From positions 10,300,501-10,364,500 of the forward strand of contig OY754470.1 in assembly GCA_963575645.1 (NCBI GenBank): a stretch of 64,000 bases of DNA, in the 5' to 3' direction. The stretch is from Xanthostigma xanthostigma. Lineage: Eukaryota; Arthropoda; Insecta; Raphidioptera; Raphidiidae. A model generated the notes under the pieces. That model did no database searches and was not told the origin of the DNA. It saw only the letters and a program-made list of their open reading frames with translations. Positions 55,401 to 64,000 of the stretch are shown here, one piece after another (the stretch's first letter is position 1; each line of letters starts with the position of its first letter). The position numbers and the translations under genes are program-made.

Positions 55401-58400
55401 TACAGTTCTGCGCTTGTGCTCATTCGATTCAGCGCACTTTTTTCTATAAGGTCAAGTAAAATCAGGCATATCCGTGACACTTTTATATTTTCCAAAAAGT
55501 TGAAAAAATTGAAGTTTTTCGATGTTTTCGCAAATCGGCGGCTTTTTGAGGCACTAAGAGCCTTCCGATGCGGCTAATATTATGTGTACTTATGGAAAAA
55601 ATCACGCTGAATCCAATGAGACCACCCGCATCTCTGTATCTCCTTTGGTTTAGGAGTTAGACGCGTTTTTATAAATTTTTCTTGAAAAAATTAAAAACGC
55701 TATAACTTGAAAACTACAATAGCTACAGACTTCTAGATACGCTCATTCGATTCAGCATGATTTTTTGCATAGGACCAAGTCATTTTCAACCGTATATTAT
55801 ATAAATTTCCGGTCGATACTGCACTTTATTTAAAATGAAAAAATAATCGTCGGCCCCCCCCTGTAAAAATTTTCAAAATCGAAGTCTCCCAGAACGGGTC
55901 GATATTAATGTTACCCGGTAGATTTTGACACGCTGAATCCAATGAGCACAGGCGCAGCTCTGTATCTTGTCTAGTTTCGTAGATAATCGAGTTTGAAATT
56001 TTCAAACTTTAAATGCTCATAACTTCGAAACCAGATGAGATACAGTTCTGCGCTTGTGCTCATTCGATTCAGCGCACTTTTTTCTATAAGGTCAAGTAAA
56101 ATCAGGCATATCCGTGACACTTTTATATTTTCCAAAAAGTTGAAAAAATTGAAGTTTTTCGATGTTTTCGCAAATCGGCGGCTTTTTGAGGCACTAAGAG
56201 CCTTCCGATGCGGCTAATATTATGTGTACTTATGGAAAAAATCACGCTGAATCCAATGAGACCACCCGCATCTCTGTATCTCCTTTGGTTTAGGAGTTAG
56301 ACGCGTTTTTATAAATTTTTCTTGAAAAAATTAAAAACGCTATAACTTGAAAACTACAATAGCTACAGACTTCTAGATACGCTCATTCGATTCAGCATGA
56401 TTTTTTGCATAGGACCAAGTCATTTTCAACCGTATATTATATAAATTTCCGGTCGATACTGCACTTTATTTAAAATGAAAAAATAATCGTCGGCCCCCCC
56501 CTGTAAAAATTTTCAAAATCGAAGTCTCCCAGAACGGGTCGATATTAATGTTACCCGGTAGATTTTGACACGCTGAATCCAATGAGCACAGGCGCAGCTC
56601 TGTATCTTGTCTAGTTTCGGAGATAATCGAGTTTGAAATTTTCAAACTTTAAATGCTCATAACTTCGAAACCAGACGAGATACAGTTCTGCGCTTGTGCT
56701 CATTCGATTCAGCGCACTTTTTTCTATAAGGTCAAGTAAAATCAGGCATATCCGTGACACTTTTATATTTTCCAAAAAGTTGAAAAAATTGAAGTTTTTC
56801 GATGTTTTCGCAAATCGGCGGCTTTTTGAGGCACTAAGAGCCTTCCGATGCGGCTAATATTATGTGTACTTATTGAAAAAATCACGCTGAATCCAATGAG
56901 ACCACCCGCATCTCTGTATCTCCTTTGGTTTAGGAGTTAGACGCGTTTTTATAAATTTTTCTTGAAAAAATTAAAAACGCTATAACTTGAAAACTACAAT
57001 AGCTACAGACTTCTAGATACGCTCATTCGATTCAGCATGATTTTTTGCATAGGACCAAGTCATTTTCAACCGTATATTATATAAATTTCCGGTCGATACT
57101 GCACTTTATTTAAAATGAAAAAATAATCGTCGGCCCCCCCCTGTAAAAATTTTCAAAATCGAAGTCTCCCAGAACGGGTCGATATTAATGTTACCCGGTA
57201 GATTTTGACACGCTGAATCCAATGAGCACAGGCGCAGCTCTGTATCTTGTCTAGTTTCGGAGATAATCGAGTTTGAAATTTTCAAACTTTAAATGCTCAT
57301 AACTTCGAAACCAGATGAGATACAGTTCTGCGCTTGTGCTCATTCGATTCAGCGCACTTTTTTCTATAAGGTCAAGTAAAATCAGGCATATCCGTGACAC
57401 TTTTATATTTTCCAAAAAGTTGAAAAAATTGAAGTTTTTCGATGTTTTCGCAAATCGGCGGCTTTTTGAGGCACTAAGAGCCTTCCGATGCGGCTAATAT
57501 TATGTGTACTTATGGAAAAAATCACGCTGAATCCAATGAGACCACCCGCATCTCTGTATCTCCTTTGGTTTAGGAGTTAGACGCGTTTTTATAAATTTTT
57601 CTTGAAAAAATTAAAAACGCTATAACTTGAAAACTACAATAGCTACAGACTTCTAGATACGCTCATTCGATTCAGCATGATTTTTTGCATAGGACCAAGT
57701 CATTTTCAACCGTATATTATATAAATTTCCGGTCGATACTGCACTTTATTTAAAATGAAAAAATAATCGTCGGCCCCCCCCTGTAAAAATTTTCAAAATC
57801 GAAGTCTCCCAGAACGGGTCGATATTAATGTTACCCGGTAGATTTTGACACGCTGAATCCAATGAGCACAGGCGCAGCTCTGTATCTTGTCTAGTTTCGT
57901 AGATAATCGAGTTTGAAATTTTCAAACTTTAAATGCTCATAACTTCGAAACCAGATGAGATACAGTTCTGCGCTTGTGCTCATTCGATTCAGCGCACTTT
58001 TTTCTATAAGGTCAAGTAAAATCAGGCATATCCGTGACACTTTTATATTTTCCAAAAAGTTGAAAAAATTGAAGTTTTTCGATGTTTTCGCAAATCGGCG
58101 GCTTTTTGAGGCACTAAGAGCCTTCCGATGCGGCTAATATTATGTGTACTTATGGAAAAAATCACGCTGAATCCAATGAGACCACCCGCATCTCTGTATC
58201 TCCTTTGGTTTAGGAGTTAGACGCGTTTTTATAAATTTTTCTTGAAAAAATTAAAAACGCTATAACTTGAAAACTACAATAGCTACAGACTTCTAGATAC
58301 GCTCATTCGATTCAGCATGATTTTTTGCATAGGACCAAGTCATTTTCAACCGTATATTATATAAATTTCCGGTCGATACTGCACTTTATTTAAAATGAAA

Positions 58401-61400
58401 AAATAATCGTCGGCCCCCCCCTGTAAAAATTTTCAAAATCGAAGTCTCCCAGAACGGGTCGATATTAATGTTACCCGGTAGATTTTGACACGCTGAATCC
58501 AATGAGCACAGGCGCAGCTCTGTATCTTGTCTAGTTTCGGAGATAATCGAGTTTGAAATTTTCAAACTTTAAATGCTCATAACTTCGAAACCAGACGAGA
58601 TACAGTTCTGCGCTTGTGCTCATTCGATTCAGCGCACTTTTTTCTATAAGGTCAAGTAAAATCAGGCATATCCGTGACACTTTTATATTTTCCAAAAAGT
58701 TGAAAAAATTGAAGTTTTTCGATGTTTTCGCAAATCGGCGGCTTTTTGAGGCACTAAGAGCCTTCCGATGCGGCTAATATTATGTGTACTTATTGAAAAA
58801 ATCACGCTGAATCCAATGAGACCACCCGCATCTCTGTATCTCCTTTGGTTTAGGAGTTAGACGCGTTTTTATAAATTTTTCTTGAAAAAATTAAAAACGC
58901 TATAACTTGAAAACTACAATAGCTACAGACTTCTAGATACGCTCATTCGATTCAGCATGATTTTTTGCATAGGACCAAGTCATTTTCAACCGTATATTAT
59001 ATAAATTTCCGGTCGATACTGCACTTTATTTAAAATGAAAAAATAATCGTCGGCCCCCCCCTGTAAAAATTTTCAAAATCGAAGTCTCCCAGAACGGGTC
59101 GATATTAATGTTACCCGGTAGATTTTGACACGCTGAATCCAATGAGCACAGGCGCAGCTCTGTATCTTGTCTAGTTTCGGAGATAATCGAGTTTGAAATT
59201 TTCAAACTTTAAATGCTCATAACTTCGAAACCAGATGAGATACAGTTCTGCGCTTGTGCTCATTCGATTCAGCGCACTTTTTTCTATAAGGTCAAGTAAA
59301 ATCAGGCATATCCGTGACACTTTTATATTTTCCAAAAAGTTGAAAAAATTGAAGTTTTTCGATGTTTTCGCAAATCGGCGGCTTTTTGAGGCACTAAGAG
59401 CCTTCCGATGCGGCTAATATTATGTGTACTTATGGAAAAAATCACGCTGAATCCAATGAGACCACCCGCATCTCTGTATCTCCTTTGGTTTAGGAGTTAG
59501 ACGCGTTTTTATAAATTTTTCTTGAAAAAATTAAAAACGCTATAACTTGAAAACTACAATAGCTACAGACTTCTAGATACGCTCATTCGATTCAGCATGA
59601 TTTTTTGCATAGGACCAAGTCATTTTCAACCGTATATTATATAAATTTCCGGTCGATACTGCACTTTATTTAAAATGAAAAAATAATCGTCGGCCCCCCC
59701 CTGTAAAAATTTTCAAAATCGAAGTCTCCCAGAACGGGTCGATATTAATGTTACCCGGTAGATTTTGACACGCTGAATCCAATGAGCACAGGCGCAGCTC
59801 TGTATCTTGTCTAGTTTCGTAGATAATCGAGTTTGAAATTTTCAAACTTTAAATGCTCATAACTTCGAAACCAGATGAGATACAGTTCTGCGCTTGTGCT
59901 CATTCGATTCAGCGCACTTTTTTCTATAAGGTCAAGTAAAATCAGGCATATCCGTGACACTTTTATATTTTCCAAAAAGTTGAAAAAATTGAAGTTTTTC
60001 GATGTTTTCGCAAATCGGCGGCTTTTTGAGGCACTAAGAGCCTTCCGATGCGGCTAATATTATGTGTACTTATGGAAAAAATCACGCTGAATCCAATGAG
60101 ACCACCCGCATCTCTGTATCTCCTTTGGTTTAGGAGTTAGACGCGTTTTTATAAATTTTTCTTGAAAAAATTAAAAACGCTATAACTTGAAAACTACAAT
60201 AGCTACAGACTTCTAGATACGCTCATTCGATTCAGCATGATTTTTTGCATAGGACCAAGTCATTTTCAACCGTATATTATATAAATTTCCGGTCGATACT
60301 GCACTTTATTTAAAATGAAAAAATAATCGTCGGCCCCCCCCTGTAAAAATTTTCAAAATCGAAGTCTCCCAGAACGGGTCGATATTAATGTTACCCGGTA
60401 GATTTTGACACGCTGAATCCAATGAGCACAGGCGCAGCTCTGTATCTTGTCTAGTTTCGGAGATAATCGAGTTTGAAATTTTCAAACTTTAAATGCTCAT
60501 AACTTCGAAACCAGACGAGATACAGTTCTGCGCTTGTGCTCATTCGATTCAGCGCACTTTTTTCTATAAGGTCAAGTAAAATCAGGCATATCCGTGACAC
60601 TTTTATATTTTCCAAAAAGTTGAAAAAATTGAAGTTTTTCGATGTTTTCGCAAATCGGCGGCTTTTTGAGGCACTAAGAGCCTTCCGATGCGGCTAATAT
60701 TATGTGTACTTATGGAAAAAATCACGCTGAATCCAATGAGACCACCCGCATCTCTGTATCTCCTTTGGTTTAGGAGTTAGACGCGTTTTTATAAATTTTT
60801 CTTGAAAAAATTAAAAACGCTATAACTTGAAAACTACAATAGCTACAGACTTCTAGATACGCTCATTCGATTCAGCATGATTTTTTGCATAGGACCAAGT
60901 CATTTTCAACCGTATATTATATAAATTTCCGGTCGATACTGCACTTTATTTAAAATGAAAAAATAATCGTCGGCCCCCCCCCTGTAAAAATTTTCAAAAT
61001 CGAAGTCTCCCAGAACGGGTCGATATTAATGTTACCCGGTAGATTTTGACACGCTGAATCCAATGAGCACAGGCGCAGCTCTGTATCTTGTCTAGTTTCG
61101 TAGATAATCGAGTTTGAAATTTTCAAACTTTAAATGCTCATAACTTCGAAACCAGATGAGATACAGTTCTGCGCTTGTGCTCATTCGATTCAGCGCACTT
61201 TTTTCTATAAGGTCAAGTAAAATCAGGCATATCCGTGACACTTTTATATTTTCCAAAAAGTTGAAAAAATTGAAGTTTTTCGATGTTTTCGCAAATCGGC
61301 GGCTTTTTGAGGCACTAAGAGCCTTCCGATGCGGCTAATATTATGTGTACTTATGGAAAAAATCACGCTGAATCCAATGAGACCACCCGCATCTCTGTAT

Positions 61401-64000
61401 CTCCTTTGGTTTAGGAGTTAGACGCGTTTTTATAAATTTTTCTTGAAAAAATTAAAAACGCTATAACTTGAAAACTACAATAGCTACAGACTTCTAGATA
61501 CGCTCATTCGATTCAGCATGATTTTTTGCATAGGACCAAGTCATTTTCAACCGTATATTATATAAATTTCCGGTCGATACTGCACTTTATTTAAAATGAA
61601 AAAATAATCGTCGGCCCCCCCCTGTAAAAATTTTCAAAATCGAAGTCTCCCAGAACGGGTCGATATTAATGTTACCCGGTAGATTTTGACACGCTGAATC
61701 CAATGAGCACAGGCGCAGCTCTGTATCTTGTCTAGTTTCGGAGATAATCGAGTTTGAAATTTTCAAACTTTAAATGCTCATAACTTCGAAACCAGACGAG
61801 ATACAGTTCTGCGCTTGTGCTCATTCGATTCAGCGCACTTTTTTCTATAAGGTCAAGTAAAATCAGGCATATCCGTGACACTTTTATATTTTCCAAAAAG
61901 TTGAAAAAATTGAAGTTTTTCGATGTTTTCGCAAATCGGCGGCTTTTTGAGGCACTAAGAGCCTTCCGATGCGGCTAATATTATGTGTACTTATGGAAAA
62001 AATCACGCTGAATCCAATGAGACCACCCGCATCTCTGTATCTCCTTTGGTTTAGGAGTTAGACGCGTTTTTATAAATTTTTCTTGAAAAAATTAAAAACG
62101 CTATAACTTGAAAACTACAATAGCTACAGACTTCTAGATACGCTCATTCGATTCAGCATGATTTTTTGCATAGGACCAAGTCATTTTCAACCGTATATTA
62201 TATAAATTTCCGGTCGATACTGCACTTTATTTAAAATGAAAAAATAATCGTCGGCCCCCCCCTGTAAAAATTTTCAAAATCGAAGTCTCCCAGAACGGGT
62301 CGATATTAATGTTACCCGGTAGATTTTGACACGCTGAATCCAATGAGCACAGGCGCAGCTCTGTATCTTGTCTAGTTTCGGAGATAATCGAGTTTGAAAT
62401 TTTCAAACTTTAAATGCTCATAACTTCGAAACCAGATGAGATACAGTTCTGCGCTTGTGCTCATTCGATTCAGCGCACTTTTTTCTATAAGGTCAAGTAA
62501 AATCAGGCATATCCGTGACACTTTTATATTTTCCAAAAAGTTGAAAAAATTGAAGTTTTTCGATGTTTTCGCAAATCGGCGGCTTTTTGAGGCACTAAGA
62601 GCCTTCCGATGCGGCTAATATTATGTGTACTTATGGAAAAAATCACGCTGAATCCAATGAGACCACCCGCATCTCTGTATCTCCTTTGGTTTAGGAGTTA
62701 GACGCGTTTTTATAAATTTTTCTTGAAAAAATTAAAAACGCTATAACTTGAAAACTACAATAGCTACAGACTTCTAGATACGCTCATTCGATTCAGCATG
62801 ATTTTTTGCATAGGACCAAGTCATTTTCAACCGTATATTATATAAATTTCCGGTCGATACTGCACTTTATTTAAAATGAAAAAATAATCGTCGGCCCCCC
62901 CCTGTAAAAATTTTCAAAATCGAAGTCTCCCAGAACGGGTCGATATTAATGTTACCCGGTAGATTTTGACACGCTGAATCCAATGAGCACAGGCGCAGCT
63001 CTGTATCTTGTCTAGTTTCGGAGATAATCGAGTTTGAAATTTTCAAACTTTAAATGCTCATAACTTCGAAACCAGACGAGATACAGTTCTGCGCTTGTGC
63101 TCATTCGATTCAGCGCACTTTTTTCTATAAGGTCAAGTAAAATCAGGCATATCCGTGACACTTTTATATTTTCCAAAAAGTTGAAAAAATTGAAGTTTTT
63201 CGATGTTTTCGCAAATCGGCGGCTTTTTGAGGCACTAAGAGCCTTCCGATGCGGCTAATATTATGTGTACTTATGGAAAAAATCACGCTGAATCCAATGA
63301 GACCACCCGCATCTCTGTATCTCCTTTGGTTTAGGAGTTAGACGCGTTTTTATAAATTTTTCTTGAAAAAATTAAAAACGCTATAACTTGAAAACTACAA
63401 TAGCTACAGACTTCTAGATACGCTCATTCGATTCAGCATGATTTTTTGCATAGGACCAAGTCATTTTCAACCGTATATTATATAAATTTCCGGTCGATAC
63501 TGCACTTTATTTAAAATGAAAAAATAATCGTCGGCCCCCCCCTGTAAAAATTTTCAAAATCGAAGTCTCCCAGAACGGGTCGATATTAATGTTACCCGGT
63601 AGATTTTGACACGCTGAATCCAATGAGCACAGGCGCAGCTCTGTATCTTGTCTAGTTTCGGAGATAATCGAGTTTGAAATTTTCAAACTTTAAATGCTCA
63701 TAACTTCGAAACCAGATGAGATACAGTTCTGCGCTTGTGCTCATTCGATTCAGCGCACTTTTTTCTATAAGGTCAAGTAAAATCAGGCATATCCGTGACA
63801 CTTTTATATTTTCCAAAAAGTTGAAAAAATTGAAGTTTTTCGATGTTTTCGCAAATCGGCGGCTTTTTGAGGCACTAAGAGCCTTCCGATGCGGCTAATA
63901 TTATGTGTACTTATGGAAAAAATCACGCTGAATCCAATGAGACCACCCGCATCTCTGTATCTCCTTTGGTTTAGGAGTTAGACGCGTTTTTATAAATTTT
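40443..64000 (+). repeat. Satellite DNA array, 640-bp monomer, about 37 copies, open at the right
   Basis: From 40443 to the window end the sequence repeats every 640 bp (639-641). The first monomer begins inside a diverged left edge (40443-40580); after that, monomers differ at only a few positions. Main variants: C-run length 7, 8 or 9 after 'atcgtcgg'; agAtgag / agAcgag / agAagag; tatGg / tatTg; tcgG / tcgT before 'agataatcg'. Within a monomer (for example 41210-41849) two dyads occur: A (41210-41353, arms of about 52 nt) and B (41524-41676), each opening 'cgctgaatccaatgag' and closing 'ctcattcgattcagc'. A third hairpin ('atcggcggct' / 'agccttccgat') lies between them. A 60-codon frame recurs in every monomer that has the ATG variant and is not a gene. 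The right end lies beyond the window. Confidence 0.97.
55214..60973 (+). repeat. Higher-order repeat: three copies of a 1920-bp trimer
   Basis: From C-run to C-run, the monomers follow the pattern (ATG, tcgG, tatGg) / (ATG, tcgT, tatGg) / (ACG, tcgG, tatTg). It repeats at 55214-57133, 57134-59053 and 59054-60973; the third copy differs by tatGg in its last monomer. Dimers (ATG then ACG, 1280 bp) follow to the window end. This is local unequal exchange producing higher-order units. Confidence 0.8.

Noticed and set aside
40674..63898. A 60-codon frame (MRYSSALVL...) repeated in most satellite monomers
   Set aside because: It appears only where the monomer has the ATG variant (agAtgag) and is lost in agAcgag and agAagag copies. 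It lies across dyad A and has no domain, so it is a by-product of the repeat and not a multigene family.
40443..64000. Regular direct repeats considered as a CRISPR-like array or rDNA spacer
   Set aside because: There are no unique spacers, the unit is 640 bp and fully repeated, and no rRNA sequence is present. Eukaryotic satellite is the simple reading.
40443..64000. Assembly artefact as explanation of the array
   Set aside because: Linked point variants, C-run differences and a diverged left edge are not expected from a simple loop, although exact copy number remains unverified.

Overview
This is eukaryotic, almost certainly lepidopteran (moth or butterfly), nuclear DNA. It is AT-rich, has almost no coding sequence, and is packed with insect transposable elements. 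The strongest taxonomic hint is a dispersed repeat at 25596-25830 (inverted partner 17600-17727) opening AGGGTTCCATACCTCAAAAG and continuing to a 'gtacttcccgttgacctagaatc' block, which I recognise from moth and butterfly genomes. That recognition is from memory and was not searched.

Layout. 1-4.7 kb: truncated gypsy-type LTR, a near-perfect 229-bp foldback, otherwise featureless AT-rich DNA. 4.69-9.07 kb: a complete Ty1/copia retrotransposon on the minus strand with two identical 233-bp LTRs, a 5-bp target duplication, a half-tRNA primer site and one intact polyprotein frame. 9-40 kb: a dense mosaic of small elements. Several can be delimited exactly by target-site duplications: five hAT-type elements (8-bp duplications), a Harbinger remnant (TTA) with a transposase relic, a TTAA-flanked element, a TA-flanked palindrome, solo LTRs, two LINE coding relics, and four short foldback elements with 10-14-bp duplications and a hammerhead/Penelope-like core. 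The only host coding sequence I can support is a 69-bp exon at 26620-26688 encoding transmembrane helix 6 (CWLPFN) of a rhodopsin-class neuropeptide receptor.

40.44-64.0 kb (window end): a satellite array of about 37 head-to-tail monomers of 640 bp, nearly identical to one another. Each monomer holds two paralogous imperfect dyads bounded by a 'cgctgaatccaatgag' box and its inverse. Diagnostic point variants show an emerging higher-order repeat (three-monomer period of 1920 bp at 55.2-61.0 kb) and recombination between monomers. Diverged single-copy relatives of the same modules lie at 15.7, 16.7 and 24.4 kb.

There is no operon, CRISPR array, rRNA gene or convincing tRNA gene. Apart from the copia polyprotein and the receptor exon, the open frames of 60-120 codons are by-products of repeats or chance. 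The novelty is in repeat biology: the modular satellite and its dispersed relatives, and the foldback family with a ribozyme-like core.
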